From: Burkholderiaceae bacterium
GTDB lineage: Bacteria; Pseudomonadota; Gammaproteobacteria; Burkholderiales; Burkholderiaceae_C
Direction of reading: 5' to 3'
Length of the DNA stretch: 64,000 nucleotides
NCBI GenBank assembly: GCA_024235955.1
Contig: JACKLJ010000004.1
Coordinates: forward strand, 1 to 64,000
The first letter of the stretch is position 1, and every line of letters begins with the position of its first letter. A program made the translations under genes and the position numbers. The notes beneath the pieces are model-generated. The model was not told where the DNA came from. It saw only the letters and a program-made list of their open reading frames with translations, and searched no databases. Positions 43,555 to 52,454 of the stretch are shown one piece after another.

Positions 43555-45118
43555 CGTCGGTCGTATTGGAGGGATCGGTGATGCCCAGACGCGACATGCG
43601 GTAGCGGATCTGGCGCAGGTTGAGCCCCAACTTGGCGGCTGCGGCCGTGCGGTTGAATCCGGTTTCCTCGAGCGCGCGAATCAGGATCTGCTTCTCCTGG
43701 GCCGCCAGCCAGGCCTCGAGGTCCGATGGGATTGGCATCTCCTCAACCACTGACGCACCGGCGGTGTGCGATGGCCCCGCAGGCATGGCGGGGGCTGGGG
43801 CTTTCAGCGAGCCGTGATCCAGCGACGGAGCGGCTGGCAGGCTGGTGGGTTCGGGTGCGGCGTCGTCGATGCCGGCTTCTCGCACGTCACCCAGCGCCAC
43901 CGCGCGATGAAGCACGTTTTCCAACTCGCGCACGTTGCCTTCAAGGGGCAATTGGCTGACGGATTCGAGTTGGGCGGCAGACAAACGATAGCCCTTGGCA
44001 CCCGATTCCCTGGCGATCCGCGCCAGCAGGGCTTCACAGAGCTGCGGCAGGTCTTCCCGGCGATGCCGCAGGGGCGGAACCGCGATCTCGATCACGTTGA
44101 GCCGGTAGAACAGATCCTGCCGGAAGCGACCTGCATGCACTTCGGCGCCCAGATCCCTGTGGGTGGCACTCACGATGCGTGCATCCACGGGCTCTTCCAG
44201 CGTCGCTCCCAGGGGGCGCACCTTGCGCTCCTGGATGGCGCGAAGCAGCTTGGCCTGCATCGCCAGGGGCAGGTCGCCGATCTCGTCCAGAAACAGGGTC
44301 CCGCCGGAGGCCGCCTGGAAGAAGCCTGGCCGATCCTGCGCAGCCCCGGTGTAGGAGCCCTTGAGCGCGCCGAAGAATTCGGCTTCCAGCAGATTCTCCG
44401 GAATCGCGCCGCAGTTGACGGGCACGAACGGCCCGTCGCCGCGATGGCTGCAGGCGTGGATGGCCCGCGCCACCAGCTCCTTGCCAGTGCCGGACTCACC
44501 GTGCACCAGCACCGGCGCCATGCTGCTGGCCACCTTGGCCACGCTTTGCTTCACGCGCTGCATGGGCGGCGAATCGCCGACAAGCCGCGACAGAGCGGCA
44601 CTGCCTGCTTCGCGGGTCGAACCCGGCCCATTGCCGTCGGGGCGCTCCAACGCCTGGGCTTTTGCCGGCGTTGCCTCTGCCGGTCCGGCGTTGTCGGACG
44701 CCGCGGGCCACGCCGGGCCGGCCTGGCCATGCAGGGCCGAGGCGACGACGTTGCGGAACTGTTTCAGATCAACCGGCTTGGTGAGGTAGTCGAAGGCCCC
44801 GGCCTTGAGTGCCTGCACGGCGTTTTCCGCCGAGCCGTAGGCGGTGATCATGATGCAGCGCTCCGGGCGCTGGTCACTCGCCAGTTCGCGAAGCAATGCC
44901 AGCCCTTCGCCGTCGGGCAGGCGCATGTCGGTGATCAGCAGGTCGTAGCGGTTGCCCGCCAGGAATTCGCGGGCCTCGGCCAGCGAGCCGGCCGTCTGCA
45001 CCTCGTAGCCTTCGCGCAGCAAGGTCAGCTCGTACAGCGTGCGCAGATCGGGTTCGTCGTCGACAACCAGCAGCCGCGGTGTATCGCTCTGCCCTGGGCT
45101 CTGGAGGGATGCGCTCAT
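43535..45118 (-). CDS. pilR: Sigma-54-dependent response regulator PilR
   Basis: A 527-residue NtrC-type activator, probably of type IV pilin transcription. The receiver domain (about 15-130) has the acidic pocket LLVVDDEPD, phospho-Asp in LLITDMRLPDGEGL, and Lys in DYLTKPVDLKQF. The AAA+ domain (about 180-410) has Walker A LVHGESGTGKELVARAIH, the sigma-54 loop GALKGSYTGA (a GAFTGA variant) and Walker B GGTLFLDEIGDLP. The C-terminal helix-turn-helix is NRTAAAAKLGLNLRQIRYRM. pilS follows the classical arrangement, overlapping its start by four bases upstream. Confidence 0.93.
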   Translation of the reverse strand: MSASLQSPGQSDTPRLLVVDDEPDLRTLYELTLLREGYEVQTAGSLAEAREFLAGNRYDLLITDMRLPDGEGLALLRELASDQRPERCIMITAYGSAENAVQALKAGAFDYLTKPVDLKQFRNVVASALHGQAGPAWPAASDNAGPAEATPAKAQALERPDGNGPGSTREAGSAALSRLVGDSPPMQRVKQSVAKVASSMAPVLVHGESGTGKELVARAIHACSHRGDGPFVPVNCGAIPENLLEAEFFGALKGSYTGAAQDRPGFFQAASGGTLFLDEIGDLPLAMQAKLLRAIQERKVRPLGATLEEPVDARIVSATHRDLGAEVHAGRFRQDLFYRLNVIEIAVPPLRHRREDLPQLCEALLARIARESGAKGYRLSAAQLESVSQLPLEGNVRELENVLHRAVALGDVREAGIDDAAPEPTSLPAAPSLDHGSLKAPAPAMPAGPSHTAGASVVEEMPIPSDLEAWLAAQEKQILIRALEETGFNRTAAAAKLGLNLRQIRYRMSRLGITDPSNTTDDDDDGG

Positions 45119-46857
45119 TGGAAGTCCATCGCGTCAAGCGGCAACATCGAGTCGGAAGCACGCGGGCGCTGGAAGCTGAGAAAGAACTCGTTGCCATCCA
45201 CCAGCACATCGCCCTGGGCACGCTGCGTACGCTCGTAGGCGATCTCTGCGCCGTGTCGCTCGCAGAGTTCCCGGCAGATGAACAGGCCCAGGCCGCTGGA
45301 GCGGCTTTCAGACGAGAAGAACGGTTCGAAAAGATGGCGTCGCACGCTGGGTTCCATGGCCGGGCCGTCGCTCCAGACCATCAGCATGACGGGCCCGTAG
45401 TCCACCGCGTGGGTGGTCACCTGGATCGCGCCTTCCCGCTGGCTGGCGTAACGGGCCGCATTGTCCAGCAGGTTGACCAGCACCCGCCGCAGGTGCTCGG
45501 TGCTGAAGTAGACCTCGGTCTCGGGTGCGTTCCAGCTCAGGCGGACGCGCGCGCCCGCACCGTGCTGGCCCACCCAGTCGGCGCACAGGGCGGCGGCCTG
45601 GGCATCGAGTTCGACCTCATCGCGCTCGGCCGCGCTTTCGCCGGACTGCTCCACCCGCACCACGTCGAGCACGTCGTCCACGATGTGGCCCAGGCGTTCC
45701 GCGTTCTGTCGCACCATGCTGGCCAGCCGCTGGTGCACCGGCTGCTGCAGGTCTTCGGCCAGCAGGGCGTTGGCCTGGCTGATGGCAGCCAGGGGATTGC
45801 GGATCTCGTGTGCCACCGCCGCCGACATGCGCCCCATCGCCGCCAGCTTCTCGGTGCGCAACCTGGCTTCCATTTCACGCAGATCCTGCAGGAACATGAC
45901 GCACATCGGGCGCGCCATTTCCCCCAGCGCAGGCGTGCGCTCCGTGCGCACCTGCAGGCGGCTGACCTGCCGGTCGCCATGGCGCAAGGTCACCTCGGCC
46001 GCGTCCACCGGGCCGTCCACCAGCGTCAGCTGCACCAGCTGCGCCAGCTGGAACCAGGCTGGATCGTCGTCGATGCTGAAGGCATGCGGCGTCACCTCGC
46101 TGTCCGAGCCCAGCATCATGTGGGCGGCCGGGTTGGCGGCCTGAACCACGTAGTCGCTGTCCACCACCAGCACGCCGTCCGGCAGGCCTTCGATCACCAT
46201 GTTGCTCACGACCGCCTGTAGCTGGGCTTCCGCACGGCTGGCACGGGCGAGCGCCTCTTCGCGCGCCAGGCGGATGGACAGCAGGTTGGTCAGCCAGCCC
46301 AGCGCCAGCAAGCCGGCGCTGGTAAGCCCGGCCTGCGCCAGATCCGGCGCACTGCCGGCCAGCGAGCGCGAATCCGCCCAGGCCACTTGACCGAGGAGCA
46401 GCACGGTCACCAGCGCCGCTGAACCCACGCCGAGCGCGCGCGACCCGAGCACCGACGCGACCAGCACAGGCAGGGCGAACAACGGCGTGTAGTTGATGGG
46501 GCTGGGTTGCGCCAGGTGAAGAGCGCCGAAGAAGGCCAGATCCACACCCACCGAATACACCCACTGCGCGTCGAACAGCCGACCGCGCCCGCCGGGCCTG
46601 GCCAGCCAGCGCACCAGCACGGTGATCCCCAGATAGGCCGCGCTCAGCAACGGCACCCAGGAGGGCAGCCCATGGGTGGCGAGATAGAGCGCGCCGTGCA
46701 GCAGGAACAGCGCGGCCGCGAACACGACCCGCGCCGTCATGAAGGTCGCCCACAGTCGCGCGAACCCGGCGTTGTCGGCCTGGGTGGCCGAGCGCTTGAC
46801 GAGCTGCGAGGGTGGCCCGAACCAGGAGGCGCCTTCGGACGGTCCGGACGGCGTCAT
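45115..46857 (-). CDS. pilS: Sensor histidine kinase PilS
   Basis: A 580-residue membrane kinase partnered with PilR. About six helices lie in residues 25-190 (WATFMTARVVFAAALFLLHG and YTPLFALPVLVASVLGSRAL). A PAS domain covers about 215-300 (IEGLPDGVLVVDSDYVVQAA). The dimerisation/phosphoacceptor helix has VAHEIRNPLAAISQANALLA. The ATPase domain has the N-box VNLLDNAARYAS and SGLGLFICRELCERHGAEI (G2). ATG 46857 is used because upstream in-frame sequence is proline/arginine-rich and unconserved. Its stop overlaps the pilR start (ATGA). Confidence 0.93.
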   Translation of the reverse strand: MTPSGPSEGASWFGPPSQLVKRSATQADNAGFARLWATFMTARVVFAAALFLLHGALYLATHGLPSWVPLLSAAYLGITVLVRWLARPGGRGRLFDAQWVYSVGVDLAFFGALHLAQPSPINYTPLFALPVLVASVLGSRALGVGSAALVTVLLLGQVAWADSRSLAGSAPDLAQAGLTSAGLLALGWLTNLLSIRLAREEALARASRAEAQLQAVVSNMVIEGLPDGVLVVDSDYVVQAANPAAHMMLGSDSEVTPHAFSIDDDPAWFQLAQLVQLTLVDGPVDAAEVTLRHGDRQVSRLQVRTERTPALGEMARPMCVMFLQDLREMEARLRTEKLAAMGRMSAAVAHEIRNPLAAISQANALLAEDLQQPVHQRLASMVRQNAERLGHIVDDVLDVVRVEQSGESAAERDEVELDAQAAALCADWVGQHGAGARVRLSWNAPETEVYFSTEHLRRVLVNLLDNAARYASQREGAIQVTTHAVDYGPVMLMVWSDGPAMEPSVRRHLFEPFFSSESRSSGLGLFICRELCERHGAEIAYERTQRAQGDVLVDGNEFFLSFQRPRASDSMLPLDAMDFQ

Positions 46858-46915
46858 GGAAAAGCCCTCATCGCGATGCGGGTGCCCGCCAGGGCCGGGA
46901 AGGCGCAGCCGGGAC

Positions 46916-47140
46916 TCATGCACCCTCGGCGTCCCGCCGATGCTGCGCGCTGCAGTAGCTGCCACGCTGACCGGTGACGGCGTCTTCGGCCGGCACGTGC
47001 GTGCCGCAGACTGGGCAGCGGACCATGTGCTGCAGCTGCCGCTGACGTGGCCGGCCGGACACTGGCGGTTCGATCCGGTGGCCGCGCCGCCACAGCCACA
47101 CGCCCGCCAGGATGGCCAGCAACAGCACCAGCAGCTTCAT
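46916..47140 (-). CDS. PP0621-family small zinc-binding membrane protein
   Basis: A 74-residue protein. One helix (MKLLVLLLAILAGVWLW) is followed by a basic stretch, then a short zinc-ribbon MVRCPVCGTHVPAEDAVTG with YCSAQHRR. This layout matches the PP0621 family of unknown function, typically found in this position near pilS and ccsA-like genes in Burkholderiales. Its start overlaps the stop of the ccsA-like gene by four bases. Confidence 0.82.
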   Translation of the reverse strand: MKLLVLLLAILAGVWLWRRGHRIEPPVSGRPRQRQLQHMVRCPVCGTHVPAEDAVTGQRGSYCSAQHRRDAEGA

Positions 47141-47943
47141 GCGGCACGCCCCAGCAGCACTTCCAGCACGAAGCGCGAGCCCACATAACCCAGCAGCAAC
47201 AGCCCGGCCCCCGTGTAGAGCACGCGCACGGCGCGGCGCCCGCGCCAGCCGAAGCGCGAGCGTCCGATCAGCAGCACCGCGAACACCAGCCACGACAGCA
47301 CCGTGAACACCCGCTTGTGGTCCCAGCGCCAGGCCGTGTGCACGCTGCCGTAGAGCAGTTCGCCGAACACGGTGCCCGCCAGCACGGTGAGGGTGAGCAG
47401 CACGAACCCGGCCCAGACGAAGCGGAACATCAGCCGCTCCAGCGTCAGCAGCGGTACGCCCGTGCCCGGTGCCTCGGCATGCCGCACCTGCGCCTCGGCG
47501 CGCGTCATCAGCCACGCGTGGGCGACGGCGGCGGCAAACATGCCATAGGCCGCGATGCCCAGCGCGAAGTGCAGCGGCAGCCAGGGCGAGGACGTGGCCG
47601 GCAGCGGCGCGCCGGGAAACAGCAGCGTCAGCACGATCGCCGCGCTGCCAAAGCCCGCCAGCGCCCAGCGCGTACCGAGTTGCGGGTAGTACTGGCGCTC
47701 GATCAGGTACACCGTGAGCACCAGCCACACCATCACCGACAGCGCCGACGCAAAGCCGAAGCGCGGCGCCGCGCTGTGCAGGTTCCAGACGATCAGCGCC
47801 GCGTGCAGCGCCCAGGCCAGCAGCAGCACGCGCCTGGCCGCCTGGCCGCCCAGCGCGCGCGCGCCCAGCGCCGGCACGGCGTAGGCCAGTGCCGCGGCCA
47901 GGCTGAGCAGCAGGCTGACGGGGTGGGCGCTGGCTAGAATCAT
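47137..47943 (-). CDS. CcsA/YpjD-like cytochrome c assembly membrane protein
   Basis: A 268-residue protein with about eight membrane helices. The family motif region is TAWRWDHKRVFTVLSWLVFA near the C-terminus, with LHFALGIAAYGMFAAAVAHA in the middle. This is a heme-handling-like CcsA/CcmC superfamily fold. The role of the short YpjD branch is not established. It is divergent from ffh, with about 100 bp between the starts, and is followed by the PP0621-like gene. This arrangement is common in Burkholderiales. Confidence 0.85.
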   Translation of the reverse strand: MILASAHPVSLLLSLAAALAYAVPALGARALGGQAARRVLLLAWALHAALIVWNLHSAAPRFGFASALSVMVWLVLTVYLIERQYYPQLGTRWALAGFGSAAIVLTLLFPGAPLPATSSPWLPLHFALGIAAYGMFAAAVAHAWLMTRAEAQVRHAEAPGTGVPLLTLERLMFRFVWAGFVLLTLTVLAGTVFGELLYGSVHTAWRWDHKRVFTVLSWLVFAVLLIGRSRFGWRGRRAVRVLYTGAGLLLLGYVGSRFVLEVLLGRAA

Positions 47944-48042
47944 GGCTCAAGTTTAGCGGCTGGCCCGTTCGCATCGCCCGGGGCCGGGCCGCCTCTCCCA
48001 GGGCTGAATCCGAGCGCGCCCACGGCGTCGCGAAAGGCAGGC

Positions 48043-49470
48043 ATGGCCTCCGCACTCACCGACAAACTCTCCCGCCTGGTCAAGCAGATGAGCGGCCAGG
48101 CCCGCATCACCGAAGCCAACGTGCAGGACATGCTGCGCGAGGTGCGCATGGCCCTGCTCGAAGCCGACGTGGCCCTGCCCGTGGTGCGCGACTTCATCGC
48201 CCGCGTCAAGGACAAGGCGCTGGGCCAGGAGGTGCTGGGCAGCCTCAAGCCTGGCCAGGCGCTGGTGGGCATCGTCAACCGCGAACTGGCCGCCACCATG
48301 GGCGAGGGCGTGAGCGACCTCAACCTGGCCGCCCAGCCGCCCGCCGTGATCCTGATGGCCGGCCTGCAGGGCGCCGGCAAGACCACCACCACCGCCAAGC
48401 TGGCGCGCCACCTGATCCAGAAACGCAGGAAGAAGGTGCTTACGGTGTCGGGCGACGTCTACCGCCCCGCCGCCATCGAGCAGCTCAAGACCGTCACCGC
48501 CCAGGCCGGGGCCGACTGGTTCCCCAGCGCGCCCGACCAGAAGCCGCTCGACATCGCCCGCGGCGCGCTCGACTACGCCAAGAAGCATTTCTACGATGTG
48601 CTGCTGGTCGACACCGCCGGCCGCCTGGCCATCGACGAAGCGCTGATGCAGGAGATCAAGACCCTGCACGCCGCGCTGAACCCGGTGGAGACCCTGTTCG
48701 TGGTCGACGCCATGCAGGGCCAGGACGCCGCCAACACCGCCAAGGCTTTCAAAGAGGCGCTGCCGCTCACCGGCATCGTGCTGACCAAGATGGACGGCGA
48801 CTCGCGCGGCGGCGCGGCGCTGTCGGTGCGGCAGATCACCGGGGCGCCCATCAAGTTCGCCGGCGTGTCCGAGAAGATCGACGGCCTGGAAGTGTTCGAT
48901 GCCGATCGTCACGCCGGCCGCATCCTGGGCATGGGCGACGTGGTGGCGCTGGTCGAGCAGGTCACCGCCAACGTCGACATCGAGGCCGCCAAGAAACTGG
49001 CCGAGAAGGTCAAGAAGGGCGACAACTTCGACCTGCAGGATTTCCTCGGCCAGCTGCAGCAGATGAAGCAGATGGGCGGCCTGGGCAGCCTGATGGACAA
49101 GCTGCCCGCGCAGCTGGCCGGCAAGGCCACCGAGGCCGACCTGACCCGCGCCGAGAAGGACATCCGCCGCAAGGAAGGCATCATCAACAGCATGACGGCG
49201 GAAGAGCGCCGCAAGCCCGACCTGCTCAAGGCCAGCCGCAAGCGCCGCATCGCCGCCGGTGCCGGCGTGCAGGTGCAGGAGGTCAACCGCCTGCTCAAGG
49301 AATTCGAGCAGATGCAGGGCATGATGAAGCAGATGAAGGGCGGCGCGCTGATGAAGATGATGAAGCGCATGGGCGGCGCCAAGGGCCTGGGCGGCATGCT
49401 GGGCGGTGGCGGCATGCCACCGTTGCCACCGGGCATGGGCGGGCCGGGCGGCGGCAAGCGGCCGTTCTGA
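48043..49470 (+). CDS. ffh: Signal recognition particle protein Ffh
   Basis: A 475-residue GTPase that binds 4.5S RNA and signal sequences of nascent membrane proteins. The N domain is followed by the G domain with GLQGAGKTTTTAKLARHL (P-loop), DTAGRLAIDEALM and TKMDGDSRGGAALS. The methionine-rich M domain (from about residue 330) contains LMDKLPAQLAGKATEADLTR and RRIAAGAGVQVQEVNRLLKE. The tail is Gly/Met/Pro-rich. All regions are complete. Confidence 0.97.
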   Translation: MASALTDKLSRLVKQMSGQARITEANVQDMLREVRMALLEADVALPVVRDFIARVKDKALGQEVLGSLKPGQALVGIVNRELAATMGEGVSDLNLAAQPPAVILMAGLQGAGKTTTTAKLARHLIQKRRKKVLTVSGDVYRPAAIEQLKTVTAQAGADWFPSAPDQKPLDIARGALDYAKKHFYDVLLVDTAGRLAIDEALMQEIKTLHAALNPVETLFVVDAMQGQDAANTAKAFKEALPLTGIVLTKMDGDSRGGAALSVRQITGAPIKFAGVSEKIDGLEVFDADRHAGRILGMGDVVALVEQVTANVDIEAAKKLAEKVKKGDNFDLQDFLGQLQQMKQMGGLGSLMDKLPAQLAGKATEADLTRAEKDIRRKEGIINSMTAEERRKPDLLKASRKRRIAAGAGVQVQEVNRLLKEFEQMQGMMKQMKGGALMKMMKRMGGAKGLGGMLGGGGMPPLPPGMGGPGGGKRPF

Positions 49471-49490
49471 CGCTGTTGGCGTCGCTGCCT

Positions 49491-49560
49491 GAATTTTAGG
49501 TCAAACAGGCCTCCAGCCCTTATCTGGCGGGCGCAGCCAGCTATGAATTCAAGAGCTACT
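49491..49560 (-). repeat. Dispersed 60-bp repeat, copy 14 (at LMW-PTP start)
   Basis: The reverse strand has tcatagctggctgcgcccgc, then cagataagggctggaggcc. The start codon of the phosphatase gene (ATG 49543) lies within the repeat's end (agctATGaattc). Confidence 0.78.
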
Positions 49561-50089
49561 TCGGCGCTTCCGGAACTGGGCTGGCTGCCCGCCGGCGCGT
49601 CGGCACGCGTGCTGATGGTCTGCACGGGCAACATCTGCCGCAGCCCGACGGCGCATGGCGTGCTGGAGAAGCTGGTGGCCGATGCCGGCCTGGCCGGCCG
49701 CGTGCAGGTCGATTCCGCCGGCACGCACGGCTACCACGTGGGCGAGCCGCCGGACGGGCGCTCGCAGGCTCATGCCGCGGGGCGCGGCTACGACCTGAGC
49801 GCGCAGCGCGCCCCGCCAGCTCGTCGCGCAGGACTTCACCGCGTTCGACCTGGTGCTGGTGATGGACGGCGGCAACGAGCGCGCCGCCCGCGCCCTGTGC
49901 CCGCCGGCGCAGCGCCACAAGCTGCGGCGCCTGACCGAGTTCTGCACCCGCCACCGCGACGCCGAGGTGCCGGATCCGTACTACGGCGGCGGCGCCGGCT
50001 TCGAGCACGTGCTGGATCTGGTGGAAGACGCCTGCGCGGGCGTGCTCGCCGCTCTGGGCGCGGCGGGTGGCGGGCGCCCCGCCCGCTGA
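49543..50089 (+). pseudogene. Low-molecular-weight protein tyrosine phosphatase, apparent frameshift
   Basis: The first 90 residues read RVLMVCTGNICRSPTAHGVL, the P-loop of LMW phosphatases (CxGNxCRS), and RVQVDSAGTHGYHVGEPPDG. At the run cccc (49811-49814) the frame shifts. Deleting one C restores RARQLVAQDFTAFDLVLVMD and the catalytic DPYYGGGAGF near the end, with an arginine-rich C-terminus at 50089. So the gene is either truly broken by a +1 insertion or affected by a base-calling error in a short homopolymer. Its first residues come from the adjacent dispersed repeat. Confidence 0.8.
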
Positions 50090-50275
50090 CGAAGCGCGTG
50101 AGGCGACCATGCCGCGCACCGGCCCCTGATCGCGCTGTGCAAACTATTGGGCTTCACGAGGGCTGACCTTCACCGCCGCGAACCGTTCGCGCAAAACCAG
50201 CAGGGGTTGCGACGCGCTCGCCGCGACAGACCATCGGTTTCACCTCATGCCCATGCCAACCGCTTGGCATCCCGG

Positions 50276-50345
50276 ATTGCTATACATAGAATAGCTGCCA
50301 GCGCCGGTGGTTTGCCGGCTGGAGGCTGAAAATGCTCCAAATTTC
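50276..50345 (+). repeat. Dispersed 60-bp repeat, copy 15 (diverged)
   Basis: Contains aatagctgccagcgccggtg, then gtttgccggctggaggctga. It lies just upstream of the NlpC/P60 gene, and an in-frame ATG inside it (50332) would add seven residues. Confidence 0.65.
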
Positions 50346-50352
50346 AGGATCG

Positions 50353-50883
50353 ATGAAGGGCAGGGTGGCAAGCGCGCCGGGTCTGCTGCTGGCGTGTGCG
50401 CTGGCCCTGCTGGCCGGTTGCGCAGGCGCGCCTCGTCAGGGCATGTCCGTGCCGCAGGCCTCGGTGCCACCCATGCCCGCCACGCGGGCGCCGGTGCGCA
50501 TCGACGCGGCCGAGCGCGAGGCCACGGTAGCGCGCGCCATGCTGCTGGTCAACACGCCCTACCGCTACGGCGGCAACACTCCCGAAGGCGGGTTCGACTG
50601 CAGCGGCCTGGTCAGCTACGTGCTGGCGCAGGGCACGCTCGAGCGGCTGCCGCGCAGCACCGCCCAATGGGCGGCCGCCAGCACGCCGGTGGCCGACCTG
50701 CAGCGCGGCGACCTGGTTTTCTTCAACACCAGCGGCGCGCCGTACTCGCATATGGGCATCTACGTGGGCGACGGCCAGTTCGTGCACGCGCCCTCCAGCG
50801 GCGGCACCGTGCGCAAGGACCGCCTCGCCAGCCGCTACTTCGCCCAGCGCTTCACTGGCGCGCGCAGCGTGTTCGAGCACTGA
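50353..50883 (+). CDS. NlpC/P60 family peptidoglycan endopeptidase, lipoprotein
   Basis: A 176-residue protein from ATG 50353. The in-frame ATG 50332 lies in a repeat. The signal peptide LLLACALALLAGCAGAP ends in a lipobox, so it is probably an outer-membrane-anchored lipoprotein. The NlpC/P60 catalytic cysteine is in GGNTPEGGFDCSGLVSYVL, the first histidine in PYSHMGIYVGDGQFVHAPSS, and the third polar residue in the same segment. Such enzymes cut the D-Glu-mDAP bond of stem peptides. It is a single-gene unit. Confidence 0.9.
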   Translation: MKGRVASAPGLLLACALALLAGCAGAPRQGMSVPQASVPPMPATRAPVRIDAAEREATVARAMLLVNTPYRYGGNTPEGGFDCSGLVSYVLAQGTLERLPRSTAQWAAASTPVADLQRGDLVFFNTSGAPYSHMGIYVGDGQFVHAPSSGGTVRKDRLASRYFAQRFTGARSVFEH

Positions 50884-50894
50884 GGGCGGCTTTG

Positions 50895-50955
50895 TGGAGG
50901 AAATAGGCCTCTGGCCCTTGACCGACGGGCGCAGGCAGCTCCTGAATCAGGAGTG
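50895..50955 (-). repeat. Dispersed 60-bp repeat, copy 16
   Basis: The reverse strand has caggagctgcctgcgcccgt, then cggtcaagggccagaggcct. It lies between the NlpC/P60 stop and the convergent miaB end. Confidence 0.75.
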
Positions 50956-51021
50956 ATTGGCAGGCTGGTGCTGCGTCGGATCCGCACGGTTGCCGTTGGT
51001 TTTCCGTGTCAACTCCCTTCC

Positions 51022-52356
51022 TCAGAGGGTGTTGACCCTGCCCCGCAGGGAGTGCGGCAGCGCCTCCGTCACCACCACGTCGATCATCTGGCCTACCAGG
51101 CGCTGGCTGTTCGGCCCGCCGTCGAAGTTGACGATGCGGTTGCATTCGGTGCGACCCATCAGTTCCTGCGGGTTCTTCTTGCTGGGCCCTTCCACCAGGA
51201 TGCGCTGCACCGTGCCCACCCGGCTGGCGCTGATGGCGCGCACGTTCTGCTCGACGGTGGCCTGCAGGTGCTGCAGGCGCTTCAGCTTCATCGCATGCGG
51301 CGTGTCGTCGGCCAGGTTGGCGGCCGGCGTGCCGGGGCGCGGGCTGAAGATGAAGCTGAAGCCGGCGTCGTAGCCGACGTCGTCGATCAGCTTCATCAGC
51401 TTGTCGAAGTCGTCTTCCGTCTCGCCGGGAAAGCCGACGATGAAGTCGCTGCTCATGCTGATGCCGGGCCGCACCGCGCGCAGCTTGCGCACGATGCTTT
51501 TGTATTCCATGGCGGTGTAGCCGCGCTTCATGGCCATCAGGATGCGGTCGGAGCCGTGCTGCACCGGCAGGTGCAGGTGGCTCACCAGTTGCGGCACCTT
51601 GCCGTACACCTCGATCAGGCGCGGCGTGAACTCGTTGGGGTGGCTGGTGGTGTAGCGGATGCGCTCGATGCCGGGGATCTCGGCCACGTACTCGATCAGC
51701 AGGGCGAAGTCGGCGATCTCGGCGGTGTCGCCCATCGGCCCCCGGTAGGCGTTCACGTTCTGGCCCAGCAGGGTGATTTCCTTCACGCCCTGGTCGGCCA
51801 GGCCAGCCACTTCGGTCAGCACGTCGTCGAACGGGCGGCTGAACTCCTCGCCGCGCGTGTAGGGCACCACGCAGTAGCTGCAGTATTTGGAGCAGCCTTC
51901 CATGATCGAGACGAAGGCGCTGGCGCCTTCCACCCGCGCCGGCGGCAGGTGGTCGAACTTCTCGATCTCGGGGAAGCGGATGTCCACCTGCGGGGCTTTC
52001 TGGCGCTCGCGCTCGGCCAGCAGCTCGGGCAGGCGGTGCAGCGTCTGCGGGCCGAACACCACGTCCACGAAGGGCGCGCGGCGGATGATTTCCTCGCCCT
52101 CCTGGCTGGCCACGCAGCCGCCCACGCCGATCAGCACACCCTTTTGCTTCAGGTGCCTGACGCGGCCGAGGTCGGAGAAGACCTTTTCCTGCGCCTTCTC
52201 GCGCACCGAGCAGGTGTTGAAGAGGATCAGGTCGGCCTGCTCCGGGTCGTCGGTTGGCTCGTAACCTTCGGCGGCGTTCATGACGTCGGCCATCTTGTCC
52301 GAGTCGTACTCGTTCATCTGGCAACCAAAGGTCTTGATGAAAACTTTGCGGGCCAT
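51022..52356 (-). CDS. miaB: tRNA-2-methylthio-N6-dimethylallyladenosine synthase
   Basis: A 444-residue radical-SAM methylthiotransferase acting on A37 of tRNAs. The UPF0004 domain has the three cluster cysteines in FGCQMNEYDSDKM, NTCSVREKAQEKV and VGGCVASQEGEEI. The radical SAM cluster is in GCSKYCSYCVVPYTRG (CxxxCxxC). A TRAM domain closes the protein (VQRILVEGPSKKNPQELMGR). The start is ATG 52356, with Shine-Dalgarno ggagg 8 bases upstream. The longer frame to 52545 is not conserved. Confidence 0.96.
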   Translation of the reverse strand: MARKVFIKTFGCQMNEYDSDKMADVMNAAEGYEPTDDPEQADLILFNTCSVREKAQEKVFSDLGRVRHLKQKGVLIGVGGCVASQEGEEIIRRAPFVDVVFGPQTLHRLPELLAERERQKAPQVDIRFPEIEKFDHLPPARVEGASAFVSIMEGCSKYCSYCVVPYTRGEEFSRPFDDVLTEVAGLADQGVKEITLLGQNVNAYRGPMGDTAEIADFALLIEYVAEIPGIERIRYTTSHPNEFTPRLIEVYGKVPQLVSHLHLPVQHGSDRILMAMKRGYTAMEYKSIVRKLRAVRPGISMSSDFIVGFPGETEDDFDKLMKLIDDVGYDAGFSFIFSPRPGTPAANLADDTPHAMKLKRLQHLQATVEQNVRAISASRVGTVQRILVEGPSKKNPQELMGRTECNRIVNFDGGPNSQRLVGQMIDVVVTEALPHSLRGRVNTL

Positions 52357-52454
52357 GGCGGGCCTCCAGGAATGCGGTGCGGCGGCGCAGGGCGCCAGCG
52401 CGCGGGAAGACGATGGGCGGGGTGGCGGCGCCGGCGGTGCGGCGCGTCGAGGCG

